From Albifimbria verrucaria (Eukaryota; Ascomycota; Sordariomycetes; Hypocreales; Stachybotryaceae): a stretch of DNA of 64,000 nt. Positions 1 through 11,976 of this stretch are shown here, one piece after another. The position numbers and the translations under genes are program-made. The stretch is taken from the NCBI GenBank assembly GCA_020081605.1, contig JAHREC010000011.1:2232001-2296000 (forward strand), read 5' to 3'. Numbering within the stretch: the stretch's first letter is position 1; each line of letters opens with the position of its first letter. The notes under the pieces are model-generated. The model searched no databases and was not told where the DNA came from. It was given only the letters and a program-made list of their open reading frames with translations.

Positions 1-1330
1 TTGGGCACTTCGGGCAGAGCCATCTCCGTAGTTGAAGGAACGGTTGCCATCTTCAACTATCTCTGGCGCTTCTTCCATGCGAGCATTCGCTCTTGGGATG
101 AGTTCTTTGGTACTGTTCTCGGCTTTGCAAAACTGGGTAGCCGAGAAGTTGCGCATCTGTTGGCAGACGACTACCTCATGAAAACACTCCGTATCGTCGC
201 GGCAGACCCGATTTTGGAACTCCCACAAAACTACATGAGGATGCTGCACAACATCCTGCGACGACTAAACACAAGGGCACCATCTTACACAGCAGTCATT
301 GCACTTATTGACTATTTGTTGCAGCATCTGGAACCTAGCTTGAGTCCTGCGGGCATTGTTGACGCACCAAATGAAAGACTGGATTTTCCTGGGCCGTCAT
401 TTCCTTGGACATCCGAGGAAATCATGTTCATTCTGAGCCACCCGGAGAACATGGATGCTAGTTTTTTCCTAGAAAAGTTGCTTACGATCGATCAGGCACC
501 TGCAAACACAAGCAGCATTCTTGATCGTCTAATCGGCGCGGGTACAGAAATGGATGCAAAAGTTTACAACACCCTGAAGAAAAACATTCGAGGAGCCACA
601 TCGACTCAGCCTATGGATCCATTCTTGAGGGCAGCATCTACGTACCTCGAGTGCACAGATTCTGAGAATGACGCCCAGAGCCTGGTCATTTATGTGGGCT
701 CTCAAGCAAAGCATCTTCAGAACACCGAAGGTTTCGCCTTCTTGGACTTCGTCAAGGCTGCCCTGCAGCTGAAACAGGAAGACGAAGGATTTGCCGAATC
801 CCTACATGATTTTACAATGGAAACAATACCAGATTGGGCCCCGCACTTGCTCGTATATGGAGACGATGAAGTTCGACTGGAAGCAGAGGAGTTGTTGGAC
901 ATGGAAATTTTCCGATTCGGATCGTCTGCACCAATTGGCACAAACCAGAGCGTTTTAAGGCGACAGTTGGTAAGCGGATGCGCTCAGAAGTTGGGATTCG
1001 CTTGCCTGGGGCATCTGCATGACGCGCATGTCAAGCGCAAGCTGCAGCTTGGTCGCGATGCAGCTGCATCCATCTTACGTGTGATCACCAACTGTGCACA
1101 GTTTTTCGAGAGTGATACGGAGGCGGGTGATGAAGCTCGTATTGAATTTGAGACTTTTCATAGTGGTAAGTGGACCATACGTAAGGGCGCTGAAGGCGAA
1201 CTGAAAGCGGCTGCTAACATAGCTACGTTGGACAGAGGTGATGGGATCTCTCCGGAGACTCATTGTGGATGAAGTGGACGACGATGGATCTGGTATGTTT
1301 CCGACACCAAGCGGCTACGAAACGCCGTAA
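1..1330 (+). CDS. Ubiquitin C-terminal hydrolase, 3' end (DUF3517 region), partial
   Basis: This is the C-terminal part of a large protein whose start and catalytic domain lie left of the window. The visible ~430 residues are all-helical and match my memory of the DUF3517 region that follows the peptidase C19 (UCH) domain in large fungal USP9X/USP34-like deubiquitinases; short stretches such as STQPMD and ETIPDWAPHLL are typical of it. The family removes ubiquitin from substrates. The frame is open from base 1 without breaks. The frame as read ends at 1272, but an intron at 1166-1235 (GTAAGT donor, GCTAAC branch, ACAG acceptor) gives a better end: the last exon encodes an acidic tail ending SGYETP with TAA at 1328-1330. 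No Cys/His catalytic boxes are visible here, so activity cannot be judged from this fragment. This is one of the few genes in the window without a frameshift. Confidence 0.75.
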
Positions 1331-2514
1331 CGACAGAGATTGGGTTAGACAGCTGACATGGGAAACTTCAAAGGCTGGGAAGGATCATACGCGTCGTCAG
1401 AGCCAATGGATGACTTTGCAGAGCTGACAATGCAAGCGGTTAAAGAAATGAACGGCATGGATACGACTTGATATGACGGGGTGATTGAGGGAGGTTAATG
1501 ACACTGAAATGACGGTGGCGCAATATGGCATGGCTTCGCATCTCTCGGCTAAGCCGATTTTCCAGAGATGGCATTGATGAGCAAATGAAGCCGGACGCAA
1601 TGAGACGCCACGACGAGCATTGTTGGTCTGGATCAAGTTTTCTCGTTTTATCTTTTGGTCTGGAGGGACAGCCGTAAGCCTTCCTTAGACGGGCCGAGGA
1701 GGCCGGTTGTCAAGATTAAGAATACACTGGCGTGAGCGCATTAGAGCCAATCGTGTGTATTGGGTGGGACATGGTAACTCGGTAGGGTTCGTGGTGAAGG
1801 CATTGCTAATGTGAGAATTTGATTGTTGTTTATGACTCGGAGATCTTCTCTTACGTCCAAGAAGATGGGGCGGCTCCTGACCAAAGCCGACTGACTATGA
1901 GGAGCTGAAATGACTATAACCATTAGTGGTCGTCAAAACCAAGCCTTTTCACTATCCACATAACTTGAGCCAATATGCCTAAGCATGTAGGAATTTCGTA
2001 ATCGTACTGAATTTTTCTTTCTTTCTTTCTCTGAAGGGACTGGTTATTGAGGACTATAACGGCCTTTATTCTTGATAAGGAGTGGTTTTAGGTTGAGGCT
2101 TATTCTAAACCGAGCACCTCGGCTGTCGTGGCATTCGTCGACTAATATTATCGCCTTTTAGGATCCAGAAGAACAAACTAGAACTCGTTACCCAACTATG
2201 CATTAACCTAAATGGCTTTATTTATTTATTTATCCTATTTCGGAAATGATAGGGTACGATAGTCCTTCAGCAAGCCATGCGAGTTTAGAACTCTGCTGAA
2301 GTCTGGAATCTGACTGCAGCTATTGGTTGCGACTTGCACATATATATCCCCATCCTTTGAACCCCGCTCTCTTGCGCACTTCCTGTCATCATTTCCTGCC
2401 CAACTCTCTCTGCACTCGGCTCGTGAATTCCTCCATACGAACTGAACGAACCGTTGTCATATTTTCGTCGATTGGGATGGTGGTGTCTGCGGCATCTGAG
2501 TCCCAACCGTCAAC
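1331..2514. other. Intergenic region, no gene seen
   Basis: About 1.2 kb between the hydrolase end and the F-box-like gene. It is AT-richer than the flanking coding DNA, for example a TTTATTTATTTATT stretch near 2218-2232 and a TTTCTTTCTTTCT stretch near 2018-2031. The small open frames in it have no recognisable product. The last ~200 bases probably hold the promoter and leader of the downstream gene. Confidence 0.6.
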
Positions 2515-4037
2515 ATGCCCGAGGGAACGATTAGTCGCCGAGATTACATCTCACAACTCACGCCAGAGCTCTTCATACTCACACTTGAGCAAATCCGCCC
2601 TAATGGGCCACTTACAACACACGAATCCGGTGCAGACGAGCCTGAGGTTAATCATACCTATCGCGCTTCTCGAAAAGCCTTTGCGAATCTGTGCCTTGCC
2701 TCAAGGTGGACTAGATCTTACGCGACCAGGTTTCTCTACGAGACGGTGGTTCTCATGAACCCAAAGGAACTGCTTTTCTTTCTACGCACCCTGACAGTAA
2801 CTCCCCATTTGCGGGAGAATGTTCGCTCTTTTGCATGGGTGGGTACAATTTCCAACTTTGGACATGTTGTTGACTTGGGAACGCCTCTCAGCGAGAAGTT
2901 GGCTGCTGTCGCGGCGTTGACCCCCGCTTGTTGGGCCACAATTGAGAGCCATCGGACCTCTTTTGAAGAGAATGCTTTCAGGATCATGGGCATCGAGAGC
3001 GAGGATACTCTAGAGACTAGCCGAATGCTGGGCGTTGTGTTAGCCATGATCCCAAAAGTGAAGTGGGTGTTCATGTTAGTAGCAAAGGCTGTGAATGTAT
3101 CAAATCCAGTCACGTCGTACACGACTTCAATTCTGCCGGAAGATAGGGTCATTCGAAGATTAATATCTCGGTCGCAAGGAGCCGAGTTCCTACAGCATGT
3201 CGAAACAATATCTTTGGAGCCCCACCCAGGCACAGCCGTCGACGCATCCCCAACTGTTCAATCATTATTCGGTCTCGCAGACAACTCTCCTTCCTTGCGT
3301 CGGATTGAAGTGAAGGGCATGTACAGATACCAACAACTAAGAACTCTAGCGCGTCGCGGGTTGGCCACGGAGGCCGTGGCGGAAAGAGTGAGAGAGCTGA
3401 TGCTTGTTCGCGCCATTCCTCCATATCGCACCTTGGACCACTGGGTGACTTTTTCCCACGGCTTACATCCCTGGAAGTAGATTATAATCACACGGTCAAA
3501 TCAACCTACGGTTCAGCTCAAGAGGCTTCCGAGGCTATTGTTCGCCTCTCGGGGACGTTACAAAACCTCACCTTGACTACTACCTGGGGAGGGGCGTGGG
3601 AGGATAAGGATGTGCCACCATTATTGCCAATCCTCGATAAACTGCCGCTGTTGGAAAGCCTAAAGACCGAGTCTATATGGCTTTTTGGCACGCAAAACCC
3701 TTATGAGGGTGTTGGTCAACTTGATACTCTGTCAACAACACTTGTGCGCCTCTACATCATTGACTATTGGGGAACATCATACGAGGAGAATTTCTATCAA
3801 GCTTTGGGCAGCCCCTGGAACGTGTTGGAATTCTACAAGACGGCCTTGACAAGGCTTCACTACAACTGCGAGACACGGCTCCACAACTTGAAATCGGTCA
3901 CGCTTGCTTCACGCTGTGACGACACTGCGCTGTCGACCGAGTTTGGAGCTCTCTTTGCCAGCAGCGGTGTACAATTCAACATCGTCACGCCTGAGGCATC
4001 ACATGCTGAGTACGCTTCGTCCTGGGCGAATGTTTAG
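2515..4037 (+). CDS. F-box/leucine-rich-like protein, one frameshift
   Basis: A protein of ~507 residues. The N-terminus (TPELFILTLEQI, then an F-A-N-L-C-L-A-S-R-W stretch and a short FLYETVVL strand) resembles the divergent F-box of many fungal proteins. The rest is leucine-rich with phrases such as LLESLKTE and LTSLEVDYN, as in F-box/LRR-type proteins that pick substrates for SCF ubiquitin ligases. Two open segments (2515-3480 and one covering 3573-4037) are one gene: the second frame is open back to ~3446 and reads DFFPRLTSLEVDY just where the first frame runs out. One base appears to be missing near 3440-3450. No introns are needed. Substrate and role are unknown. It could be an unrelated LRR-like protein, since the F-box match is weak. 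Confidence 0.6.
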
Positions 4038-5986
4038 AAGCGGCAGATGGGTAGCGCCAACGACAAGACGGGTGACACAAGCTGAAAAGACCAGAGAGAC
4101 ACCACGAACCAACCGCCAGGCTGCGGCGAGGCTAAATAAGTAGCAGAAGGATTATGATGGAGGCCAACAGCACAAGGCTGAATGCTGGGTTGCTGATGCT
4201 GCTGATGCTGGTGCTGATGCTGGTATTGCTGCAAATGGCATACAGTAGTGGATGGAGTACGGCATTTGATGGTCATCTGCCACACTTCCAGGGCCACAAG
4301 ATGCACTGAATCTGCTATTATTAATTTGTGAGAAATCATAAACCCGAGGCTCACTCGGGTTGGCCCCTCAATGAAGTGAGACCAACATGGCCGTCAACTA
4401 CCGGCAGCCACATGGCAAGCTCTTGTTCCCCATCGTGACCCGATCTCTGCAAATGGCTATTTTGGGCGCCCAGTCCCGCCCATTGATCTGGGTCGATCTG
4501 GTGAGGGCCAACATTTCGCAACTGGCTGGCTCTGGAGACCAATAGTTCCAGCCATGTCCCAAAAATAGTAGACAGAGTTGCACATGCGTGGTGATGTGAT
4601 ATGGAGAGAGGGAGAGGGGAGAAGGGAGAGGGAGCATTAGCCGCCCAACTCCCAGAGCAGAGTAGAGCAGAGGCAGATGCAGCTCGCAGTCACATCTGAC
4701 CAACCACATCTGGCGTCAATCACACCGAGTCTTTCTCCACACAGGGCACTCAGTACCGACGAGCAGGGAACACACGACGAGGACCCTGTCCCGGGGACGA
4801 ATCACCGCCAGCCGTTGCGCGTGTAAGCCAGGATGTGCAGACCGGGGGCGGCGGGCCCGTGGGCCAACGAGCCAATTCGGATCCGAATGAGAGAAATACA
4901 TTGCAAGAGAAGGAGAGGAGGACCCTTGTCTTACTGCACATTTCCGCTACTGTACATACGCGCCGATGCGAAAAATAGCGATGTCTTTGCATGTCGCTAT
5001 GACCCAATATGCTATCTTTGTGCTTGGAGCATTGATTGTTGGCCCGTCTTTGCACCGTCCAGAACACCACTTTTTGTTTATTTATTTTTTAATTCTTCGG
5101 GCCTGGTCTGTTTTTAGCTCGGCACTTGTAAGGCTGCATTGTTTGCGAGTTGCTTTGTCTCTTTGGCGTGTTGTGATGTGCGCCCAAAGATGTCGCACCA
5201 GTATGTACTGTATCACAGACTCCGGTATGAAAGGACAAGACTGTATGTAGTTCACAGCTCTGTTGCTATACCACGCTTCCGCCAGATCACGCAGACGAAA
5301 TAGACAATACGTCCGTGGGCACTTTCAACTTCCCTTCTGGTCAGTAATAGCACAATCTATTATGCCTCGTGCCTGGTTCGTGGCCACCCTGCCGTCAAAC
5401 CTCGTCACATATGGCGCCCGCTTCGCATCTTCTCCGCACAACCAGATCGACGAGGGCCTTGCATCCGTCCAGTCCCGTCCAGTCCACCCATTCCGCTGTC
5501 ACCCTTGTCCCTGCTTATTTGGGTTGCTCCATGTATGTGCGTCTCTGCTCGTTTGGGCGTTTCATCTTGTGCCCATGGGCTGTGAGTGGTTGCCGTCCTC
5601 CCAACCAAACAACCAAAACACGCGCTTCCTCACTACAAGTAACACCAACTCGCTCCATCCTCTCTGCTCGCGTGGGCGTTTCCTCTATCCACCTGTGCGT
5701 TGGTCCGTTCTCGAAACATACGCTCGGCAATGCACGTTTGGGTTGGGCCGGGAATAGACCATCCCGCAAAGCTATGATATAGTGGGCTTGGCGTTTCGAG
5801 TTTCGAGGTGCATCTTGGTCTGCCTTTACTTCTTTATATCCCTCCGACTCTGCTCTTTGCTTGCATCCGGCACCACGGCCAGGTTCTTGGTTCAGTGCCT
5901 AGCGGTGTCAGACAGCCAACCCCTCCAGCCTCAAGACATCAGCCCTACAAGACGTCTCTAAGACATCGTCGACACATCACATCGCC
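4038..5986. other. Intergenic region with simple repeats and a pyrimidine-rich leader
   Basis: About 1.9 kb without a convincing gene. It contains a GCTGAT/GCTGGT microsatellite (4191-4232) and a purine-rich GAGAGGGAGAGGG stretch near 4600-4635. From ~5400 on the plus strand becomes C/T-rich, which is typical of promoters and leaders of filamentous fungi, and probably serves the gene starting at 5987. Open frames of 130-200 codons here (for example 5263-5757 and 5808-6428) are low-complexity and overlap the real gene in another frame, so I treat them as chance. Confidence 0.55.
4191..4232. repeat. GCTGAT/GCTGGT microsatellite
   Basis: Seen directly: an imperfect run of hexamers of the form GCTGAT and GCTGGT in intergenic DNA just after the F-box-like gene. 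It is not in a recognised reading frame. Confidence 0.85.
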
Positions 5987-7503
5987 ATGTCCCTCAAGGA
6001 AAGAATATCGTCGCCTCTCGAGGCTGGCACTTCCATCCTCGACGCCCATCATCTTCCACCTCAACTTCACCCCGCCCTGGAGTATGTCTCGGGCAGGCTC
6101 GCCAAGAAGTCGCTGCACATCACCCTCGTCGTCGTTCGTCGAGACTTCCAGCTGCCCTCCGTCTTCGTCCCTCTCAGCTCGCCTGGTCTGCAAACCCCTA
6201 CCACGCCCTCATCACCACCTCTGTCATCCAGTCGTTTGCACTTCCACTCAAGCCCCGTCACGGCTTTCAAGCAGTTCATGCACTCTGCTTCCGCCCCATT
6301 TCGGTCGAGCGATAGCTTCGCAAGTGGCCCATCATCACCGGCTTTCTCCAATGTGGCACTCGAGTCTCCGCGTCCTAGATTGCGGTGGCCGCTGTCACCA
6401 ACGATGCCCATGTCACCGCCTCCGATGACTCCTTCTACCATGTCCTTTGCCACATCCACAGATAGCAGAAGCACGATATCGTCTAGTTCGTTTGGAATGC
6501 GCCTGGTCTATGCCAGCGGCCTCCCAGAACGGCAAGAGAAGGCTTTGAAGGATGCGTTAGAGAAGGCAGAGAAGAAGTTCCATATTGGGTATGTCTCCAC
6601 ACAATTTGAATTTGTCTAGAACATAGCACTAACATGACTTGATACAGTTCGCAATGGCTCTCCCAAGCCGTGAGCCCTGGTGCCTGTGGGCTTTCGAACC
6701 AGCTTGTTCGAAGCTCAATAATTCAAAACGAGCCTCTTTACTTATCTGAAGGTCTCACTCTTTTGTCTCTTGATCGTCTCTACAGCGTCAAGAGTGCTCT
6801 CTCGAGTTATTCAAAGACCCGCTCTCCCATGAGGCTAGAAGATGCCGTGGACGAGCTTCGACGATATATCCTAGCCAACAATGGCATGAAAGTCACAAAG
6901 GCCGATCTTTTGCGATCTTATGACTGGCTCAATGTGAAACCATTTGCTATAGCAGATCTCGATCGCATGTACAAACGCGCATACGGGGGCTCGGAACAGA
7001 TCGGTGGCATCGCTGGTATGGCTACTCCTACTGTGCCGGTAATTCCAGAACCTGTTATCAAGTCCGAATTTGAGGAGGACTTGGACGCTGCTTCTGACTA
7101 CTCCAACGACGATAATGTACCCTACACCACCGTGCAGTTCAGCAAACCACCCTCACCTAGAGGGCCAGCTCTCAAGCTTCACACTGATTTTACCAATACT
7201 CCGGCTATTTCACCGTCAAACGACAACAGTGCAGATAGCACTGATGCCGCGAGTACCATTAAACCAGTGGATGAGCTTACAAGCTTCTTCCATGTAGAAG
7301 ACAGCTCTCCTATCAGCCGCATACCCGAGAGCAGACGGCTCGGCTCATTTTTGCTGAGCGCAGATCAAGAGTCCGTTCAGTTTGGGCCGCTGACTCCAAA
7401 CGGCTATGATGATATTTCGCCCATTACACGAGGAGAATGGGGCTTCCTCATGATTGATGACGCATTTCAAGGTCGAAAGACCGTGGCGGTTGAGACGTGT
7501 TAA
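5987..7503 (+). CDS. Conserved fungal protein of unknown function (DUF7582-like), two exons
   Basis: A 485-residue protein in two exons: 5987-6588 and 6648-7503. The intron 6589-6647 has a GTATGT donor, CTAAC branch and ACAG acceptor, splits a Gly codon in phase 2, and joins KKFHIG to SQWLSQAV. The N-terminal ~55 residues (LEAGTSILDAHHLPPQLHPA, then LHITLVVVRRDFQLP) look like a conserved fungal module; I believe it is the uncharacterised family DUF7582, from memory only. A Ser/Pro-rich linker follows (~60-160), then a helical region (~190-330) with RLEDAVDELRRYI and a tyrosine-rich segment, and an acidic, Ser/Thr/Pro-rich tail. There is no signal peptide, membrane segment or catalytic motif. 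The gene is intact and converges on the PRCC-like gene, with 202 bases between stop codons. I do not assign a function. Confidence 0.75.
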
Positions 7504-7705
7504 GCACGAACAAGATGACATTTTGGCCCTTGCATTGTACATATTTAAACCACTTCTGAGTAAAATTTTGGTCTTTGGGAGGACTGGCGGCAACTTTGGG
7601 GCGGCGTTTGGATGATTCATGACCTGGATAAAAGCAAGCCTAAGGAGGCAGCTGAAAAGGGCGGTGTTCGATCTTTAGCAATAATAAAATGGGTATCATT
7701 AGCTA

Positions 7706-8878
7706 TTACCATCCGTATTTACTTGACGCTTCCCTGCGATTACTCTTGCCCTGGGCGAAGCTCTCCTCCAAAGCCTCACGCTGGCTACGAGCATTCTGAA
7801 CAAGCTGCTGCAGGCTGTGTTTGCCACTTGAAATGGCGCGCACGGGGTTGTGAATCTGCTGGTCACCAGCGGCACGAATCTCCTCATTGTGTTGATACTC
7901 CGTGTCCAAGTTGAAGTTGATGACGTTCTTGGCTGTCTGACCGGCCCCGCCACGACCAAAGAGTTGCCGTCGCTCTGCTGCAGACAGGTTCAGGTCGTTT
8001 GCGATCGAGTCCAAGGATTGGCTGTTTGAATCAAAGGTTGGTGTTTGCCCTGATTGTGCGTAGCTCGCATATTGCTCTCCACTATCAGGATAGCTCGATG
8101 TAACCTCATCTGCTGCAAAGAGCGGCTGGTATGCGTCGCTTGGACCAGCAGCCGCAGCAGGCTCGTCAACTTCCTCGGTATGTAGTGAGAAAAGAGAGAC
8201 CTTTTGGGTGGTGGTGGCGCTGCGGATACGGGCGTAGCGGTTGCCGTACTGCTCGCTTGGGCATCTTGTGACGTGTTGGATGCCTTCGCAACTGAGCCAC
8301 TGCCCAGGGCTGCCGCTTTGCTCGCGTCCGTCTTCTTCTTTTTCGTTGGATTTCGCGCGACTGACAGTGGCTTGAACATCAATGGCTTCCCTACTAGCTT
8401 TACTTCGTCCGCTGGCTTCTGTCCTTCTGGTATCGAAGGTTCCGCTGGCCTCGGGGTGGCGGCAGCGACAGCCCCCAGAAGAGCTTTCTCCTCCATACAC
8501 ATCTGAATCGCCCGCATCACGGCTGAACCCTGGGGCTGCGCCCGTCTTCAGACCTATCCCAGGCTTCGTCTGCGCCGCGGGTGGCTTTGCGGCCGGTTTG
8601 TTCGCGTTCTTCGGGGGCGGAAGAAATGAATTAAAACCAGAGAAGAGACCTCCACCGGCACTGCGCGCTCGCTTCGCAGGCGGCTCGTCGCTAGATGCTG
8701 CACTGCTGCTGCCTGTTGCTTGTGGGAGGCTCACGACAATCTTGCCTGGGTTCGATCGGTCAACGACTTTTTGGAAGGCTCGTTTCTGGTTGGGCTGTGT
8801 TGTTTTTGCTGGCGCTTTGGGTTGCGCTTCATTTTCGGAGCCAGATGACTCTGACTCGGAATAGTCAACGAGTCCCAT
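7706..8878 (-). CDS. PRCC/mitotic checkpoint regulator (Mad2B-interacting) family protein, frameshifted
   Basis: About 391 residues, starting MGLVDYSESESSGSE at 8878. Acidic-serine N-termini of this kind and a C-terminal half rich in Asn/Gln and Arg are typical of the PRCC family (PF10253, annotated in fungi as MAD2B-interacting mitotic checkpoint regulator). In animals PRCC is a nuclear protein linked to splicing and to Mad2B localisation. The C-terminal signature (NLSAAERRQLFGRGG, INFNLDTEYQHNEEIRAAG) is in the same frame as the start. The middle (PEGQKPADEVKLVGKPLMF, then KPLSVARNPTKKKK) lies in another frame. At least three single-base losses explain this: near 8473 (G run), near 8450 (C run) and near 8205 (A run). 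The start is shared across a 414-base gap with the divergent Sin1 gene. Confidence 0.75.
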   Translation of the reverse strand: MGLVDYSESESSGSENEAQPKAPAKTTQPNQKRAFQKVVDRSNPGKIVVSLPQATGSSSAASSDEPPAKRARSAGGGLFSGFNSFLPPPKNANKPAAKPPAAQTKPGIGLKTGAAPGFSRDAGDSDVYGGESSSGGCRCRHPEASGTFDTRRTEASGRSKASREAIDVQATVSRAKSNEKEEDGREQSGSPGQWLSCEGIQHVTRCPSEQYGNRYARIRSATTTQKVSLFSLHTEEVDEPAAAAGPSDAYQPLFAADEVTSSYPDSGEQYASYAQSGQTPTFDSNSQSLDSIANDLNLSAAERRQLFGRGGAGQTAKNVINFNLDTEYQHNEEIRAAGDQQIHNPVRAISSGKHSLQQLVQNARSQREALEESFAQGKSNRREASSKYGW

Positions 8879-9292
8879 GGTGTTGCCAGCTTCTGGTTGT
8901 GTTTAGAGAGGAAGATGAACGGGTAGCGTTGCGATCGTGCCGAATCAACGTTGATGATGTAGCGTCCTGATTGATGCAAGTAAAGTGCCTGATGCGTGAA
9001 ACCCGTTACATGAAAAGCACATTGTAGCCGGTACTTTTCATCATCCGTTTACGAGAAATGTTGTAGCCTAATTTGGCGGGTAACTCGGCAAGTGTATTGT
9101 ACTCGGTACTTGTGCTGATAAGAATACAGTGCATGCTTCCCCACGATGTCAGCCCGTTATCAGTGCCTCATCGCGCGCACCTTGGTCTCAACACCCTCCT
9201 TGTGAACATTGGCCGGCAACAGGAGGCACAATGCCTCTGTGAGAGCTACTTGCTGCTCGTTTGAATGAATATTTCTAGCTACTCTCGGCATC
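8879..9292. promoter_or_regulatory. Bidirectional intergenic promoter between PRCC-like and Sin1 genes
   Basis: A 414-base gap between two divergent start codons, so it must hold both promoters. I see no clear TATA box. No confident factor site can be called by eye. The region carries no convincing ORF. Confidence 0.5.
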
Positions 9293-11976
9293 ATGTCGCT
9301 CATTCAGGTGGAAGAGTACGCATACCCCTCCCGCTCCCTGCCCTCACTTCGCGGCACTGGCATACTGACAAGCGAGCCGCAATCACAGCCTCGTTTCATA
9401 CCAACTCAGGACAAGCTACCTCAACGAAATCGCCGACGGCGTTGGTGAAAGACTCTTGACAGTCGATGAAGGCTTTCTAAACTCGGCGGCGTTCAAGGCC
9501 GCTGGCTGGCGTCCGAATCCCTCCTACATCAAGCGGACACATTCACCGCCCATCCCAACCGCGGTCGCCTCCGAATATTTCCAAGCGCCTCGTCAGGCCG
9601 GCCATACCCTGGAGGATGGCGAAGAAGATGGCGGTATGCTCACGGGCGGAGGTGCCGATACTGTCGGCCCTGGCATGGCTACGAAGCGGCGCAGGCGCCG
9701 AGAGCAGATGGAGGAGGACGACAGCAGCGATCTTAGCGACGAGAGCGAAGACGAGGCGGACCAACGAGCCGCTCAGCAGATAAAATTTGCCAAAATGCCT
9801 GTTAGGCATAGAGCTGGCTCATCACCGACGCGATCCTCGAATCAGAAACAGTCCCTAGGCACTACATCGCCCCGACCACCACGACGAGGGTCGCAACCAG
9901 CTCTCGACGTTGTCAAAGAGAGAGGTCGGCGGGATACGGTTACCAGCAGCGAAGTCTCTTCTGAGAACGAACTTGACGTGCCTGTGTTCCAGAAGCACCG
10001 GGAAGCTGCCCGTGCCGCAGCCAGGGCGGTTCGCATGCAAGATAGGATACAGGAAGAACCCATGCCAGGATTGAAGAGGGCTGGAACGAATCTGCTCCCG
10101 GAGGAAGAGGAAGACTCAGATGAAGGTTCAGATATCTCTGGGGACTATGTCGAAAGTATCGACTCGGCGTCAATTCTTGATGGTGTGGAAAACCCCATCA
10201 ATGCCATCAACGCATCGCCAACCCAACAGGTCGTGGGCACGCCACCAAAGAACTTTACAAGACAGTCTACGATACGCAGATCCAAAGCGCCAACGAAACT
10301 CATGGCACTGGAAGCACTGCCTCCACCCCGTCCTATGAGCACAATCCGTCCCCTGAGCATTATACAACCCACAAGCTTGCTTTCTGCGGCACTTAAAGCC
10401 AAGGAGCATAAACCTTCAGTTCCATTCCAGAAATATGCTCACTTCAGTGGTCAAGGAACGCGGGGATCGATTGGCGTTCGCATATATGCTGCATTCTCCA
10501 AGACGCCCAGCAAACCTTATGAGGTTCTTATCCGACCAAGGGTCCAAGAAGGACAAGGAGAGCGAACAGTCACGGTGGCTGATCTGATCGGATTGAGTTT
10601 ATACAGGTATATCGAAGAGAAGAGGAGCCGCCGCTGCCTACGAATAAGTTAAATATCAACTGGTGGACGTTGAGAATGGTTGAGGAGGGAGGAGAAGTCG
10701 ACGACGATTTCCCAGCTTTCGAGCGAACTAAGCCCTTGACAGCATTTACCACGGTCAACAATGCAAATATGCGCGGAGGGGAGAATGCGCTCCAATTCGA
10801 CGGCATATGACGAGTTTGCGCTAGTGGCAGCAACAGAGGAGGAATACGAGGAAAACAAAGAGCTGACGCCAGACGACGACGAAGAAGGTGAGGCGCAGCC
10901 AACAACGACGCAAACCACATCGCCAGAAGAGGGACGTGGCGACACACCTACGCCAAAGCCTACCAATGTTCTTGCACCTAACGCAAACAATCCGGCCCCG
11001 CAACACAACGGCCGAGACTTAATCCAATCGTCACAACAACATATCGGTCCAATGCACCCTTAGCAGATGCCCCGCAGGCTCCTGTGGCAGTGCCAAACAC
11101 AGCGCGCGGCCAGCAGAAGCTGCTACGGATTCACATCATGTCGCTCGACGCTGCACCTGGACAAATGGTGACGGTAGACGTGACGACAGACACGTATCTT
11201 GCCGAGGTGCTTGATTTAGTTTGTCGCAAGAGGCAACTGGACAAGGCGAACCATGTCTTGAAACTACCTGGTTCTGGCGCAGTGGTCATGATAGACCGCC
11301 CCGTGTCGTCGATCGGCAATGTTTCAGACTTGGAGCTGTACAGACGAAGGTTTGCCACAGATGGACCGCTGACCATGACCGGTTCCCCAATCAGCCCATC
11401 GGCCAAGTCACTGCCACTGGGCGATGGTCAGAGCTTGAAGAAGGTCAAGAAGGCGCAGATGACGGGCCCTCACCCGCTCGCGCGAGAGGCGGTGAAGCAG
11501 GACGAGCTGACGAGCGGCAGCTACAAGAAGTATACCGTGTGGCGCAAGCAGCCTATGCGAATCGTGGGGATGAGCGAGCGGATCCTTGTGATCGACGGCG
11601 AGTACATTCACATTGTGCCAGCTTCTGGAGGCAAGGCCGTGCACGATGGCGGAGGCAAGACGACAACGGTGCACTTTAGCAATGTTATTGGATGCAAGGT
11701 GCCGCGGAAGCATCCGACCAACGTAAAGGTACGTCTGAAGAGAAGGCAATTGTCGTCATTATGTCCCTGCTATTTTTGTTTCTTTTTGTTTCAAGCTGGA
11801 ACACACCCTGTACTTTTTGTGCTGTTACACCAAGACTGACCTTTACGCCACTTACAGCTTGTTGTCTACAAGGACACGGAGAGCAAACGGTACGATTTTG
11901 AAGCCCGGAACGCAGACGAAGCGGCGGAAATTGTGGAGCAGCTAAAAAGGGCATTTCTCCATACCGGGAAGTGTAA
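9293..11976 (+). CDS. sin1: TORC2 subunit Sin1/Avo1 (MAPK-interacting protein 1)
   Basis: About 826 residues. Sin1 is the TORC2 scaffold that recruits AGC kinases (Ypk/Gad8) and membrane lipids at the plasma membrane. Exons: 9293-9315, 9389-11728, 11858-11976; introns 9316-9388 (phase 2) and 11729-11857 (phase 0). The first splice creates the conserved YQLRTSYLN start, followed by SPPIPTAVASEYFQ. Then come an acidic linker, the CRIM domain (VPFQKYAHFSGQGTRGSIGV onward, ~340-480), a Ras-binding-like domain (LLRIHIMSLDAAPGQMVTVD region) and a C-terminal PH domain (KYTVWRKQPMRIVG to the end). Breaks: one G missing near 10620 and one extra G near 10785 (a compensating pair), a shift near 10990-11050, and one A missing near 11945. 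The last break hides the conserved end KKGISPYREV with TAA at 11974-11976; as sequenced the frame runs to 12007. Confidence 0.88.

Noticed and set aside
10620..11946. Programmed ribosomal frameshifting in Sin1 and other genes
   Set aside because: Breaks occur at many sites in many unrelated genes, in both directions and in plain homopolymers, with no slippery-site and pseudoknot pattern; sequence error is far simpler.
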